Shown here piece by piece: positions 45,460 to 56,213 of a stretch of 64,000 nucleotides of DNA (its first letter is position 1; each line of letters starts with the position of its first letter). Below the pieces are notes generated by a model. That model had not been told where the DNA came from, did no database searches, and saw only the letters and a list, made by a program, of their open reading frames with translations. The stretch comes from Phytophthora quininea (taxonomy: Eukaryota > Oomycota > Peronosporomycetes > Peronosporales > Peronosporaceae). The stretch lies in contig JAAVTG010000583.1 in NCBI GenBank assembly GCA_011947345.1, forward strand, positions 1 through 64,000. The letters are read 5' to 3'. Position numbers and translations under genes: made by a program.

Positions 45460-46466
45460 CAGCTAGCAGCATTCACTTCGTGCATTTTGATCTAGCAGGT
45501 AGATTCTAGCTGTTTGTTGTCAAAGCAATGGGTCGACGCATGGACCGGCTGCGGGAATCGCTCAACTTTCACTTCAACTTCACATGGCACTGAGCACCGC
45601 GAAACAGATTTTTCCATTGCCGAGCTGTCGCCACGAGAAAATCGTCAGTGAAGCCTACTACAGTTCGAAATCCAGCTTGCTTTCGGCGTCTCGAGGTGCA
45701 TTTGACATACCAACTACCGCAATTTCATCCTTCTTGCCGCTCGTCGCTTGCCTGGCATTTTCGCCAACTGAGCTGTTGCTGGTGCTAGCTGTGGATCAGG
45801 GATCGAGTCTCCAGCGGCAATGTTCTCGCGATTTGGGGGTCTTTGCAGTCGAATAGCTACGCTGAAATAGCCGGCCTCCGTCACTTTCCACAGCTTTGGC
45901 CGATACGAGCACCACTTTTGCTGTTGTCTTCAAGAACTTCGCCTAACTGGGAGCCGCAAAGTCGTCGCTGCGGACGACGTTGAACGGAGTGGTGGCAATC
46001 CTCGCTGTAGAGCGTATGGGCAGTGGAGCTGGGCCTTGACGCGGGATTTTGGTCCTTTCTCGACCAGGACGTCGATGTAATTGATGTCGTCATAAAGCGG
46101 CTGCTGCTTCGGCTGCTTGGGCGAGACACACGAAGGCAATCGACGCATGAAAGTACTAGTCCCCCGAATTTCACTAAGCAAATACACGCCAGCGAAGCGC
46201 AGCTCCAACCTCAACTGACTACTCGACCGCAGTCCCGCCAGCAGGATACCTCCGCCGCATTGAACCAGTTGCCGTCTCTTTCTCGCACGGAAGCAGTCGC
46301 CACGAAGCCGGAAACGGTTGCTATTTAACAGCACCCACCGCAAGACGCGGCGATTCTTGCCGTCGGTGTCCAGTCAGCACTCAGTACAGCTGAAGCCGCC
46401 TTGCCTGCCAGCAGCGGCCAAAGCGACAGCAACAACAGCAGCAACAGCAGCATGCTGCTTGTGGAT

Positions 46467-46505
46467 CTCCCAGACCATTCTCCCAGACCATTCTCCCAGG
46501 CCCTT
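46467..46505. repeat. Three 13-bp tandem repeats
   Basis: CTCCCAGACCATT occurs twice in a row and a third time as CTCCCAGGCCCTT. The inverse copy is at about 51628-51666. It lies about 1 kb upstream of the WRKY19-like gene in each arm; no function is assigned. Confidence 0.85.
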
Positions 46506-47380
46506 CTCCGAGTCTGACGTCGATGCGGGCCGCGCGGCGACGCCCTTTGGCCTGCGTGTCAACGCTACCGCAGCAGAGTTCACTCGCCTCCACTATGCCA
46601 GCAGCGACGCAGGCGCATGCGCCGCACAAAAGAGTGTGACGGCCGTGGCACTCATTGGCCGGCCGCGTGTGTGACGTGTGCAGGCCCCATGTTTCCAGGC
46701 CGGGTTCCCGGATTCCAGGGGCACGCGCTTTCGCACGACGACGGCCGACGCCAAGACGGCTCGGTGAGCCGCTCGCGGCTCTGGTCTGCAGCTCTTGAAG
46801 GCGCGTGCTGGCCGCCTGCCACGCACCACCAGAAGGCGCTGATTGGGCGGCGGCCTGCTGCTTGGTGGCCCCCACCACCGCAACGGGCGTTGACTTGCCG
46901 TTTGTAAGCGCCCCTCGAACAGATACGCTGCAAGGAGTGGGACTGGGCGGCAGCCAATCGGCGTCGCGCGATGGCCACACCACCCGAACCCGGGTTTACC
47001 GGCGGCCGCACTGCGATCTACCGGTCCGATTTAGCCCTCTCGATCGATAGACGCAGACGTCAACCGACGCAAGTGATCCCGCTTTAGTCTCCATGCCCAC
47101 CCCGCTCCAGCCAGCCCGGCCGGAATGACCGTCACGCTGGATTTGACAGCAGCCCTGCTTGGTACGCGCGTCCTGCACCGTCGGAAGCCATACAAACTCC
47201 AAGTGCGTCAACCTGCTCCCGCTCTGCACGCGCGCCAGCACGCGCTCGGGCCGAGAGCGAATGGGACGGCCGCGAGCCACGCGCTCTGCCTGTCCTCGCG
47301 GCTTGACACGCTCCGGACGCCGCGTTGACAAGCGCCTTGGCACAAGTCACACATTCGGGCGGGCTGCAACGAGCTTAGCT

Positions 47381-47387
47381 TCATTCC
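47381..47387 (+). promoter_or_regulatory. Possible oomycete initiator (TCATTCC)
   Basis: TCATTCC fits the oomycete initiator consensus YCAYTYY and stands 61 bases upstream of the ATG of the WRKY19-like gene, a normal distance for a transcription start. The mirror copy precedes the right-arm gene. Seven-base matches are frequent by chance. Confidence 0.3.
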
Positions 47388-47447
47388 TGAATCGGCGCCG
47401 TGGAGCTAACGCGCGCTGATCAACCGAACACACACATTGCCGCCGCC

Positions 47448-48422
47448 ATGAGCAAGACGGACATTAGCTTCCTGCTGAACCCGCAGCCGACTGCCGCGTT
47501 CGGCGTGTCGGTGCATGCGCCGCCGCCGATGTCGCCGCCCGTGGGGCTGCAGCGCCTGGCCGCCATGGCGCAGAGTCCCGACGCGACGGCCACGTCGTCG
47601 CTGCTGCTGCTGCGGTCGTGCATCGCGCCGCTGGACAAGATGGGCGGCGGCGGCAGTTGCTGCAGCATCAGCACTAGAAGAACGCCTGCGGTGCCGACGC
47701 TGTCTTTGGCGGCGCTGTGCGAGGCCAGCAGCGCCAGCAGCTACAGCAGCAGCGGCGAAGGCGACGACGAGGACATGGAGGAGGAGGAGGAAATGACACC
47801 ACCACCGCCGCCGCAGCCCGTGGCCGTGGCCGTAACGGCCGCCGCAACGGAGACCGCGGTGGCTGCTGCTGCCACGCCAACTTCAACTGCTGCAGCTTCG
47901 ACCGGCGCGACCGCTACTGCTGCTACTGCCGGCACCGTCGCCAAGTCCAAGTCCAAGACCACCGCGACCGGTAAGCCCAAAGCCAAGCGCGTGCGCATCC
48001 GCAAGAACCGCACGCCGCCGTGCCAGGTGGACGGCTGCAAGAACATCGCGGTGTCCCGCGGCTGCTGCGTGCGCCACGGCGGCGGGTCTCGCTGCACGGT
48101 GGCCGGGTGCCCGAACCGCGCCAAGCTGTACAAGCGGTGCTTCCAGCACGGCGGCTTCAAGCCGTGCAAGACGGAGGGCTGCAGCAAGAAGGCGAAGCGG
48201 TACGGGCACTGCTGGTCGCACGGCGGTGGGCGCATCTGCGAGGTGCCGGACTGCAACAAGGTGTCGACGCAGGGCGGTCTGTGCTGGGCGCACGGCGGTG
48301 GCAACCGCTGCAAGCTGGAGGGCTGCAGTCGGCGGTCGTACCAGAAGTATGGCTACTACTGCGTGGACCACGCGTCGCTGAGCAAGCTGGATGCGGGCGC
48401 CGCCGCTCTGACCGAGGCGTGA
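47448..48422 (+). CDS. WRKY19-like zinc-cluster protein, palindrome left copy
   Basis: ATG at 47448 is chosen because all seven family members start here with M-x(1-3)-(K/S)-x-(D/T)I-x-(F/Y)LLNP; this one reads MSKTDISFLLNPQ. Protein of 324 residues. The middle is low-complexity (Ala/Thr, a poly-Glu tract, Pro runs) with a basic stretch KPKAKRVRIRKNRTPPC. Residues about 185-305 are five C-x4-C-x9-C-x2-H units, four ending HGG: VDGCKN...CVRHGGG, VAGC...CFQHGG, TEGC...CWSHGGG, VPDC...CWAHGGG, LEGC...CVDH. These resemble the repeat region of plant WRKY19, hence the usual name; no WRKYGQK is present. Presumably a nuclear zinc-binding regulator. An intact frame. Confidence 0.88.
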   Translation: MSKTDISFLLNPQPTAAFGVSVHAPPPMSPPVGLQRLAAMAQSPDATATSSLLLLRSCIAPLDKMGGGGSCCSISTRRTPAVPTLSLAALCEASSASSYSSSGEGDDEDMEEEEEMTPPPPPQPVAVAVTAAATETAVAAAATPTSTAAASTGATATAATAGTVAKSKSKTTATGKPKAKRVRIRKNRTPPCQVDGCKNIAVSRGCCVRHGGGSRCTVAGCPNRAKLYKRCFQHGGFKPCKTEGCSKKAKRYGHCWSHGGGRICEVPDCNKVSTQGGLCWAHGGGNRCKLEGCSRRSYQKYGYYCVDHASLSKLDAGAAALTEA

Positions 48423-48596
48423 ACGGATGGAGAGGCCAGGCACAAGTGTATTGTTACGACGGAGGTGTACAGTGCAGGAGAAGTGATCTTATTTAACGCG
48501 TGAGGGCGATTCCACATGATGTTCACTGTGAAATTCTTCTCGTCTTCAACATGTACCCCACAACGTACCCTATCCGTACCCCGACACGCTTTTGGA

Positions 48597-49546
48597 ATGA
48601 CCCGCTCGGCGGTGCTGGTGACGGGGCTTCGCGCGGCTTCGGCCGCTGCCTCACGCTGGACTTCGTGCGTCTGCTAAAGGTTCCGAACCTCGATCTGGTG
48701 CGTCTGTCCTTCCCCAACTCTCTTTCCGTTCTTTGCTGACCTCTGTATCCCTCTTAGCACTTGTGGGCGCGTAGCGAGAGCGATCTCAAGGAAACGGAGC
48801 GTCTAGCACGAGAGGAATGGGCGAAACCAGCTGCTTCCGACGCTTCGGACGCCGGCGAGGCCCACACGGGCGAGCTGCGGTGCTTCCTGACCACGGTGGA
48901 CCTGAGTAACCCTCTGGATTACACTGCCAAAGTGGATGGCGTGTCACTCCAGCTGCAAGCAGAGCAATACGACCGAGTCTACCTGGTGCACAACGCTGGA
49001 TCACTGGGACAGCTCGGTCTGGTGCAGGAGTGCGCGTCCTCGCCGATGGAATTGGCCCAGTACCTGGAGCTCAATGTGACGTCGGTGGTGTGGCTCAACA
49101 AGCGCTTCCTGGACGTCTTTGGCGCCTCCAGGGAAGAGATTTTGGCCGCGACTTCAGTTGCAGGAGAAGGACCTGAGCTGGTGATCGTGAACATCACGTC
49201 GCTGTGCGGCATCGAGCCGTTCCAGACCCACGTGATGTACTGCACGGGCAAAGCGGCACGAGAGATGAACCACCGCGTGATTGCAGCGGAGCAGAATGCA
49301 GCTGGCAAAGTGCGCGTGCTGTCGTACTCGCCGGGCCCCATGGATACGGACATGCAAAGGACGATCCGAGAGTCGCCACTTGTGGACCCAGAGCTGAGAA
49401 AGCAGTTTGAAGACTTGAAAACGCATGGAACGCTCATTCCTCCTGCAAAGTCTTCTCACCGCGGTGTGGCGCTAGCTATCAGCGGTGAATATGAGAACGG
49501 TGCTCACGTCGACTACTATGACCTGGACACTCCGACGAAGCAGTAG
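48597..49546 (+). CDS. SPR: Sepiapterin-reductase-like short-chain dehydrogenase
   Basis: ATG at 48597 (MTRSAVLVTG). The NADPH-binding TGASRGFGR motif is split by a shift at GGGG 48623-48626, which is one G short. A GT-AG intron of 60 nt lies at 48698-48757. Then come the ARS cofactor region (LWARSESDLKE), HNAGSLG (NAG motif), LELNVTSVVWLNKRFL, VNITSLCGIEPF with the catalytic Ser, MYCTGKAAREMN with Y-x3-K, and SPGPMDTDMQ. This order and the PMDTDMQ ending match sepiapterin reductase, which makes tetrahydrobiopterin. Length about 300 residues is a little long. The gene fills the unique centre of the palindrome and is therefore single-copy here. Confidence 0.88.
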
Positions 49547-49714
49547 CGTCGTGCAGCAATCTTCTGAAAACAATGCAGTTGAAGAAAACACTTCGCTAGT
49601 CAATATTGAACAGATTTCGATGTGGAATCGCCCTCACGCGTTAAATAAGATCACTTCTCCTGCACTGTACACCTCCGTCGTAACAATACACTTGTGCCTG
49701 GCCTCTCCATCCGT

Positions 49715-50686
49715 TCACGCCTCGGTCAGAGCGGCGGCGCCCGCATCCAGCTTGCTCAGCGACGCGTGGTCCACGCAGTAGTAGCCATACTTCTGGTACG
49801 ACCGCCGACTGCAGCCCTCCAGCTTGCAGCGGTTGCCACCGCCGTGCGCCCAGCACAGACCGCCCTGCGTCGACACCTTGTTGCAGTCCGGCACCTCGCA
49901 GATGCGCCCACCGCCGTGCGACCAGCAGTGCCCGTACCGCTTCGCCTTCTTGCTGCAGCCCTCCGTCTTGCACGGCTTGAAGCCGCCGTGCTGGAAGCAC
50001 CGCTTGTACAGCTTGGCGCGGTTCGGGCACCCGGCCACCGTGCAGCGAGACCCGCCGCCGTGGCGCACGCAGCAGCCGCGGGACACCGCGATGTTCTTGC
50101 AGCCGTCCACCTGGCACGGCGGCGTGCGGTTCTTGCGGATGCGCACGCGCTTGGCTTTGGGCTTACCGGTCGCGGTGGTCTTGGACTTGGACTTGGCGAC
50201 GGTGCCGGCAGTAGCAGCAGTAGCGGTCGCGCCGGTCGAAGCTGCAGCAGTTGAAGTTGGCGTGGCAGCAGCAGCCACCGCGGTCTCCGTTGCGGCGGCC
50301 GTTACGGCCACGGCCACGGGCTGCGGCGGCGGTGGTGGTGTCATTTCCTCCTCCTCCATGTCCTCGTCGTCGCCTTCGCCGCTGCTGCTGTAGCTGCTGG
50401 CGCTGCTGGCCTCGCACAGCGCCGCCAAAGACAGCGTCGGCACCGCAGGCGTTCTTCTAGTGCTGATGCTGCAGCAACTGCCGCCGCCGCCCATCTTGTC
50501 CAGCGGCGCGATGCACGACCGCAGCAGCAGCAGCGACGACGTGGCCGTCGCGTCGGGACTCTGCGCCATGGCGGCCAGGCGCTGCAGCCCCACGGGCGGC
50601 GACATCGGCGGCGGCGCATGCACCGACACGCCGAACGCGGCAGTCGGCTGCGGGTTCAGCAGGAAGCTAATGTCCGTCTTGCTCAT
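49715..50686 (-). CDS. WRKY19-like zinc-cluster protein, palindrome right copy
   Basis: Inverse copy of the left-arm gene, with ATG at 50686. It differs only by one Glu fewer in the poly-Glu tract (323 against 324 residues). The zinc-cluster array is identical. With upstream regions also duplicated for more than 2 kb, both copies should be regulated alike. Confidence 0.88.
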   Translation of the reverse strand: MSKTDISFLLNPQPTAAFGVSVHAPPPMSPPVGLQRLAAMAQSPDATATSSLLLLRSCIAPLDKMGGGGSCCSISTRRTPAVPTLSLAALCEASSASSYSSSGEGDDEDMEEEEMTPPPPPQPVAVAVTAAATETAVAAAATPTSTAAASTGATATAATAGTVAKSKSKTTATGKPKAKRVRIRKNRTPPCQVDGCKNIAVSRGCCVRHGGGSRCTVAGCPNRAKLYKRCFQHGGFKPCKTEGCSKKAKRYGHCWSHGGGRICEVPDCNKVSTQGGLCWAHGGGNRCKLEGCSRRSYQKYGYYCVDHASLSKLDAGAAALTEA

Positions 50687-52671
50687 GGCGGCGGCAATGT
50701 GTGTGTTCGGTTGATCAGCGCGCGTTAGCTCCACGGCGCCGATTCAGGAATGAAGCTAAGCTCGTTGCAGCCCGCCCGAATGTGTGACTTGTGCCAAGGC
50801 GCTTGTCAACGCGGCGTCCGGAGCGTGTCAAGCCGCGAGGACAGGCAGAGCGCGTGGCTCGCGGCCGTCCCATTCGCTCTCGGCCCGAGCGCGTGCTGGC
50901 GCGCGTGCAGAGCGGGAGCAGGTTGACGCACTTGGAGTTTGTATGGCTTCCGACGGTGCAGGACGCGCGTACCAAGCAGGGCTGCTGTCAAATCCAGCGT
51001 GACGGTCATTCCGGCCGGGCTGGCTGGAGCGGGGTGGGCATGGAGACTAAAGCGGGATCACTTGCGTCGGTTGACGTCTGCGTCTATCGATCGAGAGGGC
51101 TAAATCGGACCGGTAGATCGCAGTGCGGCCGCCGGTAAACCCGGGTTCGGGTGGTGTGGCCATCGCGCGACGCCGATTGGCTGCCGCCCAGTCCCACTCC
51201 TTGCAGCGTATCTGTTCGAGGGCGCTTACAAACGGCAAGTCAACGCCCGTTGCGGTGGTGGGGGCCACCAAGCAGCAGGCCGCCGCCCAATCAGCGCCTT
51301 CTGGTGGTGCGTGGCAGGCGGCCAGCACGCGCCTTCAAGAGCTGCAGACCAGAGCCGCGAGCGGCTCACCGAGCCGTCTTGGCGTCGGCCGTCGTCGTGC
51401 GAAAGCGCGTGCCCCTGGAATCCGGGAACCCGGCCTGGAAACATGGGGCCTGCACACGTCACACACGCGGCCGGCCAATGAGTGCCACGGCCGTCACACT
51501 CTTTTGTGCGGCGCATGCGCCTGCGTCGCTGCTGGCATAGTGGAGGCGAGTGAACTCTGCTGCGGTAGCGTTGACACGCAGGCCAAAGGGCGTCGCCGCG
51601 CGGCCCGCATCGACGTCAGACTCGGAGAAGGGCCTGGGAGAATGGTCTGGGAGAATGGTCTGGGAGATCCACAAGCAGCATGCTGCTGTTGCTGCTGTTG
51701 TTGCTGTCGCTTTGGCCGCTGCTGGCAGGCAAGGCGGCTTCAGCTGTACTGAGTGCTGACTGGACACCGACGGCAAGAATCGCCGCGTCTTGCGGTGGGT
51801 GCTGTTAAATAGCAACCGTTTCCGGCTTCGTGGCGACTGCTTCCGTGCGAGAAAGAGACGGCAACTGGTTCAATGCGGCGGAGGTATCCTGCTGGCGGGA
51901 CTGCGGTCGAGTAGTCAGTTGAGGTTGGAGCTGCGCTTCGCTGGCGTGTATTTGCTTAGTGAAATTCGGGGGACTAGTACTTTCATGCGTCGATTGCCTT
52001 CGTGTGTCTCGCCCAAGCAGCCGAAGCAGCAGCCGCTTTATGACGACATCAATTACATCGACGTCCTGGTCGAGAAAGGACCAAAATCCCGCGTCAAGGC
52101 CCAGCTCCACTGCCCATACGCTCTACAGCGAGGATTGCCACCACTCCGTTCAACGTCGTCCGCAGCGACGACTTTGCGGCTCCCAGTTAGGCGAAGTTCT
52201 TGAAGACAACAGCAAAAGTGGTGCTCGTATCGGCCAAAGCTGTGGAAAGTGACGGAGGCCGGCTATTTCAGCGTAGCTATTCGACTGCAAAGACCCCCAA
52301 ATCGCGAGAACATTGCCGCTGGAGACTCGATCCCTGATCCACAGCTAGCACCAGCAACAGCTCAGTTGGCGAAAATGCCAGGCAAGCGACGAGCGGCAAG
52401 AAGGATGAAATTGCGGTAGTTGGTATGTCAAATGCACCTCGAGACGCCGAAAGCAAGCTGGATTTCGAACTGTAGTAGGCTTCACTGACGATTTTCTCGT
52501 GGCGACAGCTCGGCAATGGAAAAATCTGTTTCGCGGTGCTCAGTGCCATGTGAAGTTGAAGTGAAAGTTGAGCGATTCCCGCAGCCGGTCCATGCGTCGA
52601 CCCATTGCTTTGACAACAAACAGCTAGAATCTACCTGCTAGATCAAAATGCACGAAGTGAATGCTGCTAGC

Positions 52672-53199
52672 TGTTAGACATCCTTCTTGGTTGGTTGAAT
52701 TTCCGCCACCGTAAAAACATCGACTCCCAGGACGGCCAAAACGACAGTCACGAAGCGTTGGGTCTGTACACTTGCCGTCTGCATCTGCACAAACAAAATG
52801 AGCATCAAAATCGTCATACCAACGGCGTCATGAATACTGTACGTACGGGTCTTCTTCCGATCTCGGGAAGCCGCTTGGCCCATGCGATCGCGAATATGAG
52901 GCTGCAGCACCAGCACATGAATCTCGCCAGTCGGGGAAGGCGGCGGCATTTTGTTCTTCGTGCCACTTGTCAACGGAGATGATCGATAGAAATCCCTCCT
53001 TCTCCATCATCGTCCTGACGTCTTCGTGGACCCCTCCATTCTCCAGCTCCAGAGCAGCCGGCCCGTCATCTGCCACGAGCTGTCCTTCTCGGCCAAGAAG
53101 AGATCCACCAGGCTTGGTTCGCCCTGGAGGCGTCCGCGCTCCCCACCTCTCCAACCACCGCGCACATCAGGGTCGATCTTCATCAGACTTGATTCGACT
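52672..53199 (-). CDS. Mirror copy of the small unrecognised gene
   Basis: Inverse copy of 44932-45459. The T run in the last exon has five bases here against seven in the left arm, so the two copies are read differently downstream of it in one frame. All other remarks for the left copy apply. Confidence 0.35.
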
Positions 53200-53246
53200 A
53201 ACCATGTCACCACAGAAAACGAATGGATTCGTCCCCATCGCAGCAG

Positions 53247-54100
53247 TCAACGGCAATCAATGTAGGAAACAGTGAGAATAAGAAGAATGCCGTTGCAATA
53301 TGTGACTTGCGAGAAATCTGCGAGTTGTGAGGTTGAAGTTGTAGGTCGTTGTCGTTTTGGGGGCTTGCCGAAATGCTCCGCGTACCAGAGCCCCACCTCA
53401 ATGTGTCCGCTGTTGCAGGACGAAAAATAGACGGAAGGGTTACAGCAGTAGTCCGAGTGCGTCCGGATGAATTCCAGCAGACCAATGTTCCCGCTTCGAG
53501 CGGCGTTGAGCTCACAGCCAGAGTAGAGCGGTTGTTTGGCGTGGAAGGAGAGCCACTTGACGACAGCAAGACGACCTCCACTGACTGCCGCCTTCATGAG
53601 TTTGTGAGGCCATTCGGCTGGAAAGTGTTGGTCCAGATACTGCATCACATGGAGGTGGCTTTGGCCAGCAGCCGCGTATATTGCGCTATTGAAGCGCCAA
53701 GTTCTGCGTCTGGGGTGACGCAGGATGCGCTTGACCTACTTGGCGGCTTCTAGTTATTGAGGAAGTTGGTACTCAGCCACCTCACGAATTCAAAATGACC
53801 ATTTCTCATTGCATTGCTCATGGCACTTTAGAACCTTTGCTAAAACTTCCAGTGAGGTTATCACGAAACCAGCTTTCGTGCAGCCCTCGCTTCTGTTGGC
53901 GCGCAGTTGCCATTATTCGTCCCAAGCTTCTCCATCCATATTATACCTCGGCCACAGGATGACCTGTAAGTGGCTTTGTCCCGCAGCGTTATCCATGAGG
54001 TTGATGGAGAAGCCTGCCTTTGCCTTCCGTGCAGTCACTGCAAGACGGCGAGGTCTCCGCTATTGTCCCAATCCTCACTTAGCCCCAGCTAATTAAGCCG
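53247..54100 (-). pseudogene. Ankyrin-repeat gene relic at the right edge of the palindrome
   Basis: The part up to 53710 mirrors the end of the left ankyrin gene (GRLAVVKWLSFHAKQP and GNIGLLEFIRTHSDYC again). Beyond it, on the minus strand, diverged ankyrin pieces continue: DNAAGQSHLQVILW (about 54010), ANRSEGCTKAGF (about 53900) and a copy of the 'gN...F..vrwL' pattern near 53800. The two flanking genes are thus paralogues in mirror orientation whose ends became identical. Stops and shifts are frequent. Confidence 0.65.
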
Positions 54101-55404
54101 AACGGAAAGTTTCTCCATGGCCATTCCGGCACGATGTTTTTAACATCGTGTTTGACAAGATTCCAATGCTGCGTTGCTGTCGCCGGTGCGTTGTTGTAGA
54201 GCGGTCGAACCGGAGGCTAGACGCGCACAGTTAATGCTACATGCACGCAGTTTCACGCGCTGGAAGCAGACACGCACAGCCCGCGGCCGTCGTCCGACGA
54301 CAGCCTATTGCGCGTCCTAGACACCACAATAATGCGTCAAAGCACACAGAGCACTTTGCCCAGAGCATTCTGCATGCGGGTGAGTTCTGTCGGAATCTCG
54401 CCGACTGAATCGCGTCTCCTCTTGCATTGTTTCGACCGAACCAACCTCGTCCTGCTCTGTTGGCTTGCCCCAAGAAAGGTTGTAGAAAACTATGTATTTT
54501 GTTGCATCACGAGGAGCATTAAACACATACAAACGTTGTCCCAATGCGAAAAGAAGCACGCATAGCACTTGGGCGGCAAAAATGCAATGGGACTGATAAA
54601 AAGCATCGTTGCGTGCGTGCAATGCTAGCCGTGCGGGATCCGTTAACGAGCTCGTCGAGAAGGACGCATCTGCTTCGAAAGGAAGCGATAAACCTTCAAG
54701 AGCGACCTCAGCAGCTCGAACTCGATGAAGTCGACGTTCCTGGTGAGCCGCCAGCACGGGTGTATTGCAGGGGTCGATGGTGCTGCATAGGACCGCACCG
54801 CCGGATTTCCAGGTTGAAGCGGGATCTGTGCAATCAAGCGCGGTGTGCCCTCCAAGCAGCAGGCCCTGTGGTCGCCACGCGCCGACAGATAGCCGATGAC
54901 AGCCAAGCGTGCGGATGGTGTCGTCGTCTTGAGCCACGCAGAGCAAATCGCGCCTGCGCTTCTCGTTAAATCTGAGCGACGGCGATGCGTGAGCGCGCAC
55001 GCAACAACAAGAAACCGCACTCGCCTCGACGTTGCCGTCGCCGATGGGGTGCATGTCGGCAGTACATGCGCCGTAAAAGCCGTCGAGGTCAAGCAAGCAC
55101 TATATAGTGCTGCGAAGCTGGTGGCAAGCAACGCTCCTACTGCGGCCACCACACGGCCATTCCCAGACCGGATCTCTCTGCATGCGCTATTGTTGAGTGA
55201 AACTCGCCAACGATCTCGAAAAGCGTGCCGGATTCAATCCCGGACACGCAGAGCTCATTTTCGACGTTTCTCGCCATGAGCTCGGTCTCCTTTGTAGCCA
55301 AGTTGCTTGGCTTTGTCGGACCAAGCTGCGCATGGCGTCGCGGGAGTTGCTCAGATCCCAATCTGCCATCGACTCGACAGACAGACGCCACCAAGACAAC
55401 CACA
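54101..55404. other. Upstream region of a WRKY19-like gene
   Basis: A minus-strand open frame of 259 codons crosses this stretch without any domain or composition typical of a protein; I treat it as chance. The last 300 bases lead into the gene at 55405. No repeats were seen. Confidence 0.4.
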
Positions 55405-56213
55405 ATGAACGGCAAGGCTGACATCGCCTTCCTGCTGAACCCCAAGGCCAAACTGAGCGTCTGCCACTCGCCCGAGCGCGTCGACGAGAACATCTCGACG
55501 CCTCCCGCCACCCCGCCAATGTCGCTCTTCCACAGTTTATCGCCGGTCGACCACTTCCCCGTGCACCCTGCAGCCATCTCCTTCTCACCACCGCAGAAGA
55601 CGACGGCGTCCTACGAGCCCTTCTACGAGAAGCGCTTCAGCAATGTCCGTTACTATGGCGACGAGACCACTCGCCTACCCATGCTGTCGCTTGTGGCGAT
55701 GTACGCGGCCAACAACTCCACATCTAGCAGTGCTAGCCACTCGTGTGCGTCGTCCGTGACTAGCGAACACTGCGACGAACCGAAGGCCGGGAAGACACGG
55801 ATGCGTAAAGCCACACGCCACCGTGCCAAGTGGCCGGTTGCAAGAACTTGGCAGTCTCACGTGGCTGCTGCGTGCGCCACGGCGGCGGCTCTCGCTGTAA
55901 CGTCGTCGGCTGCAACAAACGTGCCAAATTGTACCAACGCTGCTTCCAGCACGGCGGCTACAAGACGTGCACTGAACCTGGCTGCAACAAGAAAGCGAAG
56001 CGCTACGGCCACTGCTGGTCGCACGGCGGCGGGCGCATCTGCGAGATCCCGGATTGCAACAAGGTTTCGACACAGGGCGGTCTGTGCTGGGCCCACGGCG
56101 GCGGCAACCGCTGCAAGCTGGAAGGATGCAGCCGCCGATCCTACCAGAAGTACGGCTACTACTGCGTGCACCACTCGAAGCTGATCCACGAGAACGGGAC
56201 CGCCAGCCTTTAA
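55405..56213 (+). CDS. WRKY19-like zinc-cluster protein 2
   Basis: ATG at 55405 (MNGKADIAFLLNPKAK). Then the family linker motifs: PPMSLFHSLSPV, LPMLSLVAMY and a basic stretch before the array (GKTRMRKA). At 55811-55812 the frame shifts: CC stands where the paralogues imply CCC. After it the array continues unbroken to the stop: VAGCKN...CVRHGGG, VVGC...CFQHGG, EPGC...CWSHGGG, IPDC...CWAHGGG, LEGC...CVHH. Five units, all Cys and His in place. About 269 residues if the shift is a sequence error. It is the first of five + strand members right of the palindrome. Confidence 0.82.

Larger units (their letters stand above)
44421..48517 (+). repeat. Left arm of a 4.1-kb inverted repeat (palindrome)
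   Basis: This segment is repeated in inverse orientation at 49620-53710. The inner junction is exact: both arms share GAGGGCGATTCCACAT and then differ. I found only four differences: a GAG triplet more in the left arm (near 47790), CCCC against CCC (near 46910), seven T against five (near 45414) and one C/T substitution (near 44504). The length difference (4097 against 4091) equals these indels. Outside 44421 the homology continues at lower identity through the ankyrin sequence. Confidence 0.93.
49620..53710 (-). repeat. Right arm of the 4.1-kb inverted repeat
   Basis: Inverse copy of 44421-48517, separated from it by 1102 bases of unique DNA (48518-49619). It carries the second WRKY19-like gene, the small unrecognised gene and the end of an ankyrin gene in mirror order. 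Beyond 53710 the similarity to the left flank falls sharply but ankyrin-type sequence continues. Confidence 0.93.

Noticed and set aside
45584..45856. 90-codon frame in each palindrome arm
   Set aside because: Duplication within the arms explains its conservation; no domain or splice signal supports it.
46429..46453. CAG/CAA-rich stretch as a CRISPR-like or satellite array
   Set aside because: Only a short imperfect trinucleotide run; no spacer structure.
47741..48443. Long antisense frames over the WRKY19-like gene
   Set aside because: Ala/Val/Arg-rich mirror of the repeat codons; the same shadows appear over every family member.
54317..55096. 259-codon open frame on the - strand
   Set aside because: No motif, no start context, lies in the upstream region of a + strand gene.
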